Part shown: in pieces, positions 23,430 through 33,497 of the stretch
How positions within the stretch are numbered: the stretch's first letter is position 1
Layout of the letters: the number at the start of each line of letters is the position of its first letter
NCBI RefSeq assembly: GCF_026151205.1
Contig: NC_087083.1
Location: 1,674,001-1,738,000, forward strand
DNA: 64,000 nucleotides
DNA from: Bolinopsis microptera
Taxonomy: Eukaryota; Ctenophora; Tentaculata; Lobata; Bolinopsidae
Direction of reading: 5' to 3'
Translations under genes and position numbers: made by a program
Notes under the pieces: generated by a model
Database searches by the model: none
What the model saw: the letters and a program-made list of their open reading frames with translations, nothing else
Told to the model about the DNA's origin: nothing

Positions 23430-24290
23430 CTAGGTCGATCCAGATGAAATCTGGAACGAGTTTCGTGTCAACGCTTCTCTCCATTTATCCCTATCACACA
23501 TGAGTAAACGCAGCTGGTCAGGTTCCATTCCAGTGTCTTCAAGTAGGACGTCCGGGAAGGTCTTATGTGGTCGTCCTCGATAACGCTGGCCATAGGATGG
23601 TTGCCAGAAAAGGAGTTGTTGAGCAGGTTGGTCCTGTAGACGGTAGACATGTCCTGCAAAACGAAGTCTTCGTGTCTTAAATAGTATCTGTCACCGATGG
23701 AATCTTTCCGTAAAGAACGGAGTTAGGTGTATGTGATTTCCATGAGATACCAAAGACCCTTCGTAGCATTCTAGTATAAACACCGTCTAGTGCTCTGATA
23801 TCAGCCTTTTTAAGAGTCCAGGTTTCTGCAACAGGTTCTACTGCAGTTCGAAAAATCTTAGTCTTGATCTTCCTGGACATATTAGATTTCCAAAAAGCAT
23901 CTAGACTCTGTAAAGCTTTCCATGCGAGGCCTTTCCTGACATTGATGTCTCTGCTTGTTGAGGCTATAAAGGATCCTAGGTACTTAAAGTCATGAACTTC
24001 TTCTAAAGGGTTGCCGTTAATAAAGACTCTATCGTCTGAGTTGACAGGTCGCGGGATGTTATAGGACATGTATTTGGTCTTTCCGATGTTAATAAGGAGA
24101 CCATAACGGGCTGCTATGTCAGAAATGCTTTGGCAAAGGCGGCCATTTTCGCTGAAGCTGTCAGTAATTGTTGCTAGGTCATCGGCGAAGTCCAAATCAG
24201 CAATGTAGTTACTTCCAACTTTAAACCCATCACGGGTCTGAGAGTACATGATAACTCCAACTAGTAGTGAGCATACTAGCCCCTGCAGTG
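23430..24290 (-). pseudogene. RTE-like reverse-transcriptase remnant
   Basis: Reading on the minus strand from about 24290: QGLVCSLLVGVIMYSQTRDG, then DLDFADDLATI (catalytic box), then FKYLGSFI. The frame stops at 23677 and continues one base off as RLRFAGHVYRLQDQPAQQLL and RGRPHKTFPDVLLEDTGM to a stop at 23430. That order is typical of endonuclease-RTs of the RTE type. The 5' end is truncated before the GxxQG block and there is one frameshift. Confidence 0.85.
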
Positions 24291-24504
24291 GAAAAACACA
24301 TAAAACATACTAATGGAATGTCCAATTGGTCTGTTTTCTCATCACAATACACAATATTATATAGCATACGTATTATGTAGGGGTTCTGGTTGAATTATAT
24401 CACTTCTGAGAGGTTTTAGAGATCGATTCTGTAAATTTCTCAATTTTCCGATTTTTCCGATTCCGATTTTGGCCTCATCAACCCTCATATCAAAAATCGG
24501 GTTG

Positions 24505-24505
<1 letters not shown>

Positions 24506-24536
<31 letters not shown>
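24506..24536. repeat. 31-nt poly-C run
   Basis: An uninterrupted run of 31 C. It follows AATCGGGTTGA, similar to the sequence before the terminal C8 of the large element, so it may be an expanded element terminus. The length is likely to be unstable and assembly-sensitive. Confidence 0.9.
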
Positions 24537-24955
24537 AGTTAAATGGACCAATTTCCAATAAAACATAAAATGGATCACAATATATCCCAAATTTTAATTA
24601 AAAAACGATAAAAAGGGAGCGAATTTCAAAATTTTGTGTGGGTTCATCGTTTTTGTTGTTGCACCCCCAGGTTTTATGTATGATACATGATGGTTTACTT
24701 ATTATCTTAATGTTTCTTCACTGCTAAGTTGAGCTTAGATCTGATTAATTACGAAGATGTGTGATCTTCTATATTTATCAAAATGACGATTTGTAAAAAA
24801 TACGAAAAAATACGAAAAAAATACGAATACGAATTTGAAATTTTAGGGGTGCGTTCGTATTTTTTGTAGTTGGACCCCCCCCAACGTCATGACACTCCTC
24901 ATCACGGGTATCTTGTAATGGTAACATTGTCATGGTAACAGAAATGTGTTTTCAG

Positions 24956-25032
24956 GCTGAACAGGAAGCTGTACAACAACCGGTCTGACAAGTTACAAGT
25001 GTGGACCTACATCATATCTTCTAGATGTACAG
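24956..25032 (+). CDS. Exon of unrecognised gene A
   Basis: An acceptor TGTGTTTTCAG and a donor GTTCGT bound 77 nt reading LNRKLYNNRSDKLQVWTYII then SSRCT, with one leading and one trailing base. The phase matches the exon at 17670-17799. The next acceptor in phase is at 25900. It lies only 67 bp right of the target duplication of the 6.9-kb element, so that element occupies nearly the whole upstream intron. Confidence 0.65.
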
Positions 25033-25235
25033 GTTCGTTCATTTACTGATTGATATAAGCTATTTTAATGAACTTATTTGTTTAGATTTGACGTGTTTCT
25101 CAATTGACAATTTTATACCCTCGAGATAATGAAAAATGCAAAATTCTATGAAGGATTCATTTTTAATGTTCAATTACATAAATGATAAACTTAAGTTGAC
25201 TAAATCGCTGCCTGTATTTGGATTATTTGAAGAAA

Positions 25236-25778
25236 TCAATTTGGTGTGACCACAGTACCATAAGTCGCACTGAGCATAAAACCTGTGAGCGAATCACCAT
25301 ACTTAAAGAGTGTGTGCCAGCTCATGTCCGTCTTCATAACCTCTTCCCTCCACTGACCCCATCTTGACTGCATCTCAAGAGAGCCGCATTGAACTTCCCT
25401 TTCATGCTCGAGGTTTCTTTTAACTCTCTGAAGGACATCAGCTTGTTGTTCCCGGGCGTTCATCTTCTTCCACGGTTTCTTCCATTCTCCAAAACAAATC
25501 CCTGCCCTGCTGTACGGCTGGACCATTCCTCTCACCTCTTCACAGACTAAGTCCCTCTCAGCACAATCTAGTTCCTTGTCTGGTCTCCAAACTCTCCCTG
25601 ACCTGACTTGCGGTTGAATCGCCCTTATCATGTCATCAGAAGACTGCTGGTAGGACTGTTGGAGTCGACATTTCTCCAGCTTCCAAGTATCGGACAGGCT
25701 GCTGATGGGCAAGGCCACACTAGATGTTTGACTAAATAAGCAGATGTTACTCAGTGTATGGCCTACACCCTGCCACAC
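25236..25778 (-). pseudogene. Retroelement-type coding fragment
   Basis: The minus-strand frame ends with RWGQWREEVMKTDMSWHTLF, then SLTGFMLSATYGTVVTPN. This resembles the QGxWxxW...LxWxxLWxM...RLSFLxxATYDxLPTPxNL segment I recall from RT-associated proteins of invertebrate retroelements. The upstream part (RSGRVWRPDKELDCAERDLV) is not distinctive. It lies in the last inferred intron of gene A, in antisense. Probably a remnant; function is unlikely. Confidence 0.45.
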
Positions 25779-25899
25779 CTTCTGAAATCAATGAAATTTG
25801 GCGAAACTTTCAGAAATACTAAGTTTGACCCACATGTGAAGGTCGCTTAACTAAATGTAATATGTCAGGTACAAATTCTACTAGTACGATTCGATGCAG

Positions 25900-25925
25900 T
25901 GGAAGAGGTTGAAGTTGACGTTTAA
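25900..25925 (+). CDS. Possible terminal exon of gene A
   Basis: An acceptor ending GATGCAG at 25899 is followed by two bases completing a split codon, then EEVEVDV and a TAA stop at 25923-25925. It is in phase with the exon ending at 25032. The short length leaves real doubt. Another in-phase acceptor near 26775 would give an even shorter tail. Confidence 0.35.
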
Positions 25926-28259
25926 GCACTAAGCAGTCACCCTGCCGAACAAGAAATCAGTCAGGCAAAGAGGCTAGGTTGACTAGAAACTCAATCACTG
26001 TATCCGTGGAACTTGCCGGAAGCTATGTGAGTTATTTTACCTCCTTATTTCAAATGACCTCCAAACCAATTACATTGAAGAGGTGAAGAAACCATTAATA
26101 TTTACTGCATTAAATGCAACTATAAAACCGAAATAGTAATACACTACTGACTACAAAGAAACATCTTACATGGGGCCAGGCTCATATAAGTGTTCATATG
26201 TTAGTGTTCATAGCCGTTGAAAATATGGCGGAATGACAGGCTGAATGTGGCCCAGTAGAAGAAAAAAACATTATAATTCTTTCCGACCATAATAGAAATA
26301 CAATTGAACTAGAATGAAACAAAGAGTATTACATTTTTAAATTAGGCGAGTCAACCAAATTTCACTGAGAAGCTGGACATTTATACGACAATTTAAATGC
26401 AATGTGTATGCGCCGTGATCAATGGTCACGGCGCATAACCATTGCGCCGTGACCATTGATCACGGCGCATAACCCGTAAGATGCTGCGCACATTTTTGAT
26501 TTCAAAATGGCGGGAACACATTTCAACTGCCATTGTTATACGATACATTGTAGTGCATAGTGGAGTGTGTGGTCTGATAGTAGACAGAGGATTTATTTGG
26601 AACATTTCCGGTGCCTTAAACTGTTCTCCACTGTGCACTGCACACTGACTATTTGATCGCTTAAACGAATAAGCGAGCTTTCAAAAACATAAGCTACCAA
26701 TGTTTCATGCTGAAAAAATATTCAATATTGTTTTCTTTTTACATAATTGATAATATCCCTAATATCTTTTCAGGAGTATAGGTAATCAGACACTAAAGAG
26801 GACTTGCTTCTACTAATGCATGATGTGTTAAAATGAAAGAGAAAGAGAAACCACTCATTTATGACTTACTTTTAGTATTATGTCTTTCACTGTCTTAACA
26901 ATGATATTGAAGTTGATCTTAAAAACTGACTATGAACCCTTGCTAAATGATTTGGGAAGGTGTTAGGGCTAAATATACCTGTAGACATCACTTTCAGTGA
27001 TTTTTATGAAATTAATGATTAGGATATATTTTGGGACTAAAATAAGCGCAAGACCTTCGACGTTCCTACTCCTATTATTATTTTAATCTAGCAAATATTC
27101 AAAAAAAATTTATACTGTCGTATAAATAAAATACTTAGTAATCGGATTAGGCTATTAAAAATTGAGTACTTCAATTACCAAGCTGAAATACATAATGTTG
27201 AACTCAGAAATTTTCACGCGTTGGTGGAGAAATATTCAATCCTGTGCGTAGTTTTTTTGTCACATCTATGGCAAATTTTAACCAATTTTGTTCATTCTTT
27301 CATAATACTATTTAGTAGACAAATTACTTTCGAACTGTGTCCATATTATTTATTCAAATCTAAAACAAACACCTTAATTTGGCTTCAAAATTGTTCAAAT
27401 CTGAATACGAGCTAATTACGACGCATACCGGTCACGGCACTGCGCGCAGCAGTGACCTTACTGAGGCAGTCAACCAACGCGCGGCTTTATTTTTTCCTTT
27501 TCACCCTTTTGAAAAAAGGCAATAGTGAAAGGTTACGAATGGAGGTTTTTGCAGAAAAACGTGGATTTTGGAGATAGCAGTAGGCGGGTCTGAATATGAT
27601 GTCATTCCGTCCGTTACCATGCAACGAAAAAGTTGCGCGCGCGCGAGGATTGCTTGCGGAGATGTGATGTATAGATAGCCTGTGATCTATGAATGCGCGG
27701 CGCGACTGTGTTTTAATGTATATGATGCATGTAATGTATAATATTACTATTAGGTAATACGCCCAATTTGTACGTGGCACGCATAGTGTATTGATGTGTA
27801 CACGAGTATAGTTTACCTTTGCTGATAATTTCTTGAATTACAGATACAAGTTAAGTTCTACGGCAATTGAACTGAATTTCAAGTGTTTCCCGTATTTGAT
27901 GCATAATTTATCAATATTATTATCATGAAGATTGAAGTGAGCTGATTGGAGCTTATACTTAAATTTATAGTAAATGTGAAATGGAAATCTAGCGTCCGCC
28001 AAAACAAAACAACGGGCGCAATTCTTGTTATGATATGATATGTTTTGATTGTTATCAATAAATACCAAAATTTAAATTTGTTTTCCTAAAATTTGTTTTC
28101 CTATTGACTTTCTTCGGCGGCGCGCGCGAAAAGTGGCATGCAACGTATGTCAAGAATTTCATATTGTAGGGGGTGCACAATCGTATGCGCGCCCTAAATG
28201 CTGTCGTTTTGCGTCTAGTAGACCCCCTCGAATTGGGCCGGAAGTATAAAATCAATTAG
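25926..28259. other. Mostly featureless non-coding stretch
   Basis: No supported coding or RNA gene. The only strong structure is the cruciform-like palindrome at 26408-26470, listed separately. A GC-rich CGCGCGCGAG patch near 27638 and an ACTGCGCGCAGCAGT palindrome near 27438 were also seen. Confidence 0.4.
26408..26470. repeat. Perfect 28-bp inverted repeat with nested hairpins
   Basis: The arms 26408-26435 and 26443-26470 are exact reverse complements separated by TAACCAT. Each arm is itself a hairpin (TGCGCCGTGA ... TCACGGCGCA around a 7-base TCAATGG loop), so the locus can fold as one long stem or two adjacent hairpins. GC-rich in an AT-rich setting. Confidence 0.95.
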
Positions 28260-28548
28260 AAGTAGCTTTATTTGGTCAATTAAAGTCGAAATTGTTTCAA
28301 CTTTTCCTAGTCTATAGGAAATATGTCCCTCTGATTGGCAGCACAATATATAAGCAATTGGGCCACTGGAACAGGTCTTAATCATCAAAAACCTACGTTT
28401 CACGAAATTTAAGTACATTTTCGACTCTGGCGTTTTTGCCTTTCAAGTGCGGAAAAAATCCAAGTGATGCGTAGCAGAAGGGCATATTTCCTAAAGATTT
28501 TGAAAATTTGAAACGATTTTGACCTTAGTTGACCAAATAAAGCGACTT
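28260..28548. mobile_element. MITE-like inverted-repeat element
   Basis: A left arm beginning AAGTAGCTTTATTTGGTCAA and a right arm that in reverse complement begins AAGTCGCTTTATTTGGTCAA pair over about 75 bp with scattered mismatches, and both continue to TAGGAAATATG. The interior is ~140 bp and non-coding. No clear target duplication was found, so the element is old or its ends are slightly misplaced. Confidence 0.5.
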
Positions 28549-28871
28549 GTAAAATCCCTGTCTATATATGACACAATTGTCAGCAATTTACGCCAGCCAA
28601 TATCCAAATAAATTCGTGCGCGTGCGTGAATTATAATACCTGAGCCGTCTCATATCTAGTCTTGAACTGTAACTTTTTTTTGATACCGCTCCCAACGGTC
28701 AAACCCTTTATGGGTGAAGATAAACCGAAATACAATACATAGCATGCAAATGAACAATAAATCCAGTCATCTTCAAAATGTGTTAATTGAAACTATAATC
28801 ATAAGCATTCTCTCCATAAAGTGGGAAAAACAGCATCATTAGTCCAATGTGCATATCATGTTGTTTAAAAT

Positions 28872-29140
28872 TTAATGTTTATTGTCTCGTGTCTATCCCG
28901 GCGTCGTGTGCTAGGAGGCCAAAATCGTCAGTGTGGAATGAAGATGTCCTCTTCCACGGTGTTCTGGTCCCTCTAACTCCGAGGTAGTATTACAGCTTCT
29001 AAGGCACAAGACAAAACAAATCACAATGCAAGGCAGTAACTGAAGCACTTACTTCTATAATGATGAAGAAACCTCGGACATCTTGATTCAAATTGCCTCA
29101 AATCTAAATTAAGTTAACGCACGTCGTTGAATAGGGACAC
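28872..29140 (-). ncRNA. Candidate spliced transcript, coding status unclear
   Basis: On the minus strand a GTAAGT donor (near 29052) is followed by a strong acceptor (TTGTTTTGTCTTGTGCCTTAG, exon from 28998) and an AATAAA signal at about 28879-28884. The best frame in the last exon reads SCNTTSELEGPEHRGRG but meets stops when joined to the upstream exon in any phase. A non-coding RNA or a 3' UTR intron fits better than a protein. Confidence 0.25.
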
Positions 29141-32100
29141 GGTGTTTAGATTTGATGACGGGAGCACACATTATGACGACAGAAACAAAGAAGCAGAACT
29201 AGGAAATCACGGAGGCTGCAAAGTGCAAGATATATCGATTTCATCATTTCACTGCCAATTTGAACATTCTAGGTGAGCTGCAAAGTGCAACGCGAAGTAA
29301 CGCAGTATATAAAGCTCAAAGTAACGGACATGTGACCAGGTTTTCACTGCCATGTGACTAACATGACATTGAAGTGCTGACAACTTCTTCTCTGTATAGG
29401 AATCCTCTTCATTCTGAAGACCCTTTCAAGCAGGACTTTGTAAGAGTATTATAGGTGTTTTGCAGTTACTGTGTGACCGAAAATGGCAATGTTTGCATCA
29501 TGCGTCATGTGGAGGCGCTTAAATCTACAAATTGTAACCGTGATCGTTTGTGATAGAATTAGACGCGCATGTTTTTGCGCGCTCAAAGGCTCGCTAGTAC
29601 AGTCATCAAGTTCAAGTAGAAATTTATCGCTTATTTTAGTTTTAATCAAACGTTTTATTGATCACGTTTTATTTTTAGTTATATGTGGCTTTAAGTCGAA
29701 AAACATCTCATTTTAAAAACATTTAATACTCAAAACATAACAACAGTATTACACAATTTCTCTAGTAATGATAATTTAACATTTCATGATCTAAACTTCT
29801 GCTAAATCGGATTCTTGAAAACTCATAAGCACAAGATTATTCGTTCAAAACTTTATCCCAAAACTTAATCTCTAGTCTGTATCATAATTTTAATATCCAT
29901 TATTTCAAAACATTATTCAAAGTCCTGTCTATACGTCCAAAAGTCTTTATCCTGCCTCAGTCGTACAGAGTCGTACGCGATGTCGAGGCCTTCTCGTCCT
30001 TCAGAGTCCTCTTTAGATCGTATTCTTCTTACTCCTGCTCCCCGTGTAAATCGGCTACCTCTCCAGTTTTACCATCTGAAAAAGTTTTTATTAGTATTAC
30101 ACAATCATCGACGATAAAATACTGATACCCAAACGGGTGCATTCTTAAATTAAACCGTTAATCTCGACTTGCATATCAATCAATGATTTGACGGGTAATA
30201 GCCGTCTTGCTGCAGCTCGCAAAATATTTTTCTCACGCAGCCTGAAACCGTGACGGGTATTACCCGTCAATCAATGATAAGAAAAGATTTATACCAATTA
30301 TCGCTAAAATTCATTCAAAATCAATCGGAAAATTTGGAGCGGTCGGACTTTCTTAAGACATGGTTAAGGCTACAAAACTTAACCGAAACGGACTATTTTG
30401 GGTGCAATCTTTGGAAGGTGATAACTTGGCCAACTCATAAGATGAAATCTTGAAATTTCAGATGCTGATAAAATAGCCTTTTTTGACTGAAACTCCAAAT
30501 ATCATGATGCTTCAACGTTAACAGTTGAAGTTACGAGGCCTTAAAGTTTCCATTTCACATTTATGATTTTAAATTAAAATCATAAATGTGAAATGGAAAC
30601 TTTAAGGCATAAAAAAGGCTTAAAATTTTTAACCCACTTTAGGGAGGCCATGATAAGATGATTGGAAAGTGCGGGTCAATCGAGTCTCTTATTTCTTCCC
30701 AATCTTAGTTATGTGGAACTCTAACATATAACATAGCGTCTGACTCTGCATGGACGGCGGACTAGAATATTTATGGGCGTCCCCTTAAGTGCTTAAATCA
30801 CATGCACGAAACAACGGAAAATTGGCCCAATCCGATCAAAACCAAAGTATAAGCCCAAAATTTCTAGCTCTAGAAGTTGGCTGCAAAGTGGCTGCAGACA
30901 CTACCATTGAATAGGCACAACCCAGGTTTGACTATATCTTCAGTACTGATTAGTTAGCAAAAAGTCGTCTCTTCCAAGTTCCAAAGCTACTAATATCAGT
31001 CCTTAGCGGCCAACACATCTAATATAAAGATACTTACACCTACAGACAGTGACCGACACCTCCAACACTCTGAATATACCTAAGTAAATAGTGACTGAAG
31101 GCTCTAAAGCCTTGAAATTAGTCAATTGTGGCGGATACCTACTCATAAAGCTCGTGATATCATTAACTTTAAGCGGCTGATACCTACTCCAAAGAACTCG
31201 ATGTCAGTACACACTTAATATAGATTGTGATTGACACTCCCAATAGCAGCATAATTTGTCACTAAAATTTCTACGCTTCCCGCCCACTCTCTCTTAATGA
31301 CAATTGACGAGATGCAAAAATTGCTATTTCTCTAAGAGTCTGGGTCAGTGTCCCGGATTGAGACGATTCCTGATCAAATACTGAAACTTTTGTAAGAGGT
31401 GGGGGCTCGGTATAAAATTGGGGGCTCAATGGAAGCTGGGGGTGCCTGACTGTTTCGGTGAATCGTCATAGGGCTGGTATAGCTGAGGTGCTGGATTTGA
31501 GTTATTTATTTTCCCTTTTTCCAGTGTTCTCGATGTTAAACTACAAGGTGAGCACGGTTCGTGTAACGTATTAACTTCCAGGTAAATGGATTACTAATTC
31601 AATCTCTATTACGCTGAACTTTGGAACAAATCGATCAACCCGGATATAAGTCTGCAATCCGCTTGTCACAATTAATGACGTGTCACTCATTGTTTATCTA
31701 ACTCTGCGATTTATAGCGGGAAATACACGTTGTGAAGGAGTTGGGCAGTTGCCTATAAATACCTAATGCCTAGAAGCGGATTGGATGGAAATTGTCACGT
31801 GATTACGGTTCAGAGTAGAGATTGGCTCTACTCAAAAAATTTGTGGGGAGGGTGTGATAGTTCTAATTGTCGGGCCCAGTCTATTGGCAAGCACTGATCG
31901 GGTGACTAGGAGGTGAAAATTTACTGATATTTATTTAGCTGAATTTTAGTAGACTTCTCGGGGCCCACAAATTCCCAAATCCAAATTAGATGATTCGTGA
32001 TCTTATTATATTGGAAACATTTTATCTTACGATTACGTCTATTACATACTGCAACAGGCGAATTGGTTACTTTGACCAAAATTGAACGAAAATGTGAACG

Positions 32101-32590
32101 GGATAATTGTCAATAGAGAAGAAATCATGATAAATTTGAGCTTTTATACCTATTTTATAGCGGCCGGTCCGTCTTAAAACTCTCGCCTACCAAATCCTGG
32201 GAGAGTTAAATATTACCTATCATATTTAATTCAGGCAGCATGGTGAAAACTGAACAAATCTTGCAGATTCCATAATTAATTCTAAAGTATCAAAACGTTT
32301 GGACTTGTAAAAAGGGGCGCACACTGACCTAGAAGTTACGCTGCTAATACTGAAGAAGGTTTCTGCAACTATAAACTCCCTATGCTCCGTTTAGCACACG
32401 GTTCCTATGTGATCTCCTGGGGTTTATCTCCGATTACCAACTGAAAGATGTAGTTTGACTTTAATTCTTTAATCCAAAACTTGATACGTACATTAATACA
32501 GCAAGATACTCTGAACAGGAGTTCACCCGGGCCCTTGCCCGACCTTGTTTTAGAAAAAAATGGGCGAAAGTGTGCTAGGACCCGACCGTG
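29141..32590. other. Long non-coding stretch
   Basis: No supported gene. Seen and left as weak: an acceptor-like site at 30064 with a short minus-strand frame ending at about 30030, an imperfect inverted repeat around GACGGGTAAT (30190-30273), and an isolated 23-nt acceptor-donor interval on the plus strand near 31523-31545. The 71-bp palindrome at 30538 is listed separately. Confidence 0.4.
30538..30608. repeat. 71-bp near-perfect palindrome
   Basis: The arms 30538-30572 and 30574-30608 are exact reverse complements, 35 bp each, with one central base. The sequence (GCCTTAAAGTTTCCATTTCA outward) is non-coding. Such spacerless palindromes extrude readily and are usually unstable, so it may be young or a sequencing or assembly fold-back. 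Confidence 0.95.
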
Positions 32591-33007
32591 TTAAACACCC
32601 CATTTTAAAAATATGGCTGCCTCCAATTTCAAGTTGCTCAACAGTGAACCTAACAGTACGTCATGACTCATGTGATGGTAAGGAAATGTTTCGATAGTAA
32701 AATGGATCACATCGTGACGAGAAAATTTATTTTTGATGAAAATTTCATCCAGAGCAGTTTTAAGCAAAACCAACAACGTACCTCGAGTTTGTCCTATCGT
32801 CAAAGTTACAGCGAAGTCCTCATCACACATCAGTACACTATCCTCCAGCAATCTCCACCTGAATAAGACATGCTTTGTTACAAAAACGTCTCGAAATATC
32901 GACAAAACAAATGTACCAAGTTTTATACCTGCGTGTCGGGTGCTGCCTCTAAGTTCCAGTCTCTCGTTCAGGCTATCCATGTCATTGTCAACTGTCTCAT
33001 GATTCAT
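32591..33007 (-). CDS. Unrecognised 138-codon ORF
   Basis: A minus-strand ATG frame reads NHETVDNDMDSLNERLELRG and later DSVLMCDEDFAVTLTIGQTR. A GTACGT donor follows the latter, and a GTATAA donor follows an earlier GSTRHA. Both strands are fairly open here, which weakens the case. It lies downstream of the transposase-like gene on the same strand, about 230 bp away. No family was recognised; it could be one exon of a small gene. Confidence 0.3.
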   Translation of the reverse strand: MNHETVDNDMDSLNERLELRGSTRHAGIKLGTFVLSIFRDVFVTKHVLFRWRLLEDSVLMCDEDFAVTLTIGQTRGTLLVLLKTALDEIFIKNKFSRHDVIHFTIETFPYHHMSHDVLLGSLLSNLKLEAAIFLKWGV

Positions 33008-33239
33008 GATACCTAATTTTTTTAAAGTTTTAAATATTTTTTTGATATTTTAAAATATTTTTAGTTAATTTTTTTGTTTTTAAGGCATGCATTTTATCGA
33101 GATCATACATACATATATCTTTAAATGCTATTCATTACATCCTGGCTTTATTACCATTTAACATTTTCCGAAAAGGCACAGATAAATCAATAACGTAGTT
33201 ACATGAATACCTAAGTAAGACTATGAGACCTAATTACTA

Positions 33240-33497
33240 ACTATGCTCGGCATTGATTAGAGAGTAAAGAATGTTACAATGTAGATATCTATCGATCTCC
33301 TTTGCATTGCTCACAGTGTACGACAATAACCTAGCAGATACTCCCTTTTTAGGATGTTTACCGCTTCTACTACCGATTACTATCGCTGCGCCTGAATCAG
33401 CCAGCTTGACCTTGCATGGTACAATTTGACAAGCATTGACGTGATAAAGCTGCGCCTTTGTATCCAACTCCCATTCTGAGTTGGACTGATCCGTTGC
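33240..33497 (-). other. In-frame extension after the UGA of the transposase-like gene
   Basis: Directly after the UGA (33498-33500) the same frame stays open for 86 codons, reading ATDQSNSEWELDTKAQLYHV, later ADSGAAIVIGSRSGKHPKKG and RLLSYTVSNAKEIDRYLH, before a stop at 33237-33239. The composition resembles real protein. A nonsense mutation in a once longer protein is the simplest view; stop readthrough is an alternative. No selenocysteine element was identified. Confidence 0.45.

Larger units (their letters stand above)
18009..24882. mobile_element. 6.9-kb element with 29-bp perfect inverted ends and 7-bp target duplication
   Basis: The left end starts with eight G then TCCAACTAC (18009-18037); the right end is its exact reverse complement (24854-24882). 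AACGTCA flanks both sides (18002-18008 and 24883-24889). Inside each end lies a block with AATTTCAAATTTTAGGGGTG or a near copy, in the same orientation at both ends. The interior holds weak ORFs at 18614-19268, a polypurine tract, an RTE-type RT remnant and a 31-C run. No transposase is recognisable, so the superfamily is open. It sits in the intron between the exons at 17670 and 24956. Confidence 0.7.

Noticed and set aside
30030-30063. Short minus-strand terminal-exon-like frame reading GKTGEVADLHGEQE
   Set aside because: A good acceptor, but no upstream exon was found within several kilobases.
31523-31545. 23-nt plus-strand interval between a good acceptor and a GTGAGC donor
   Set aside because: An isolated microexon with no neighbouring exon in phase; too little evidence to annotate.
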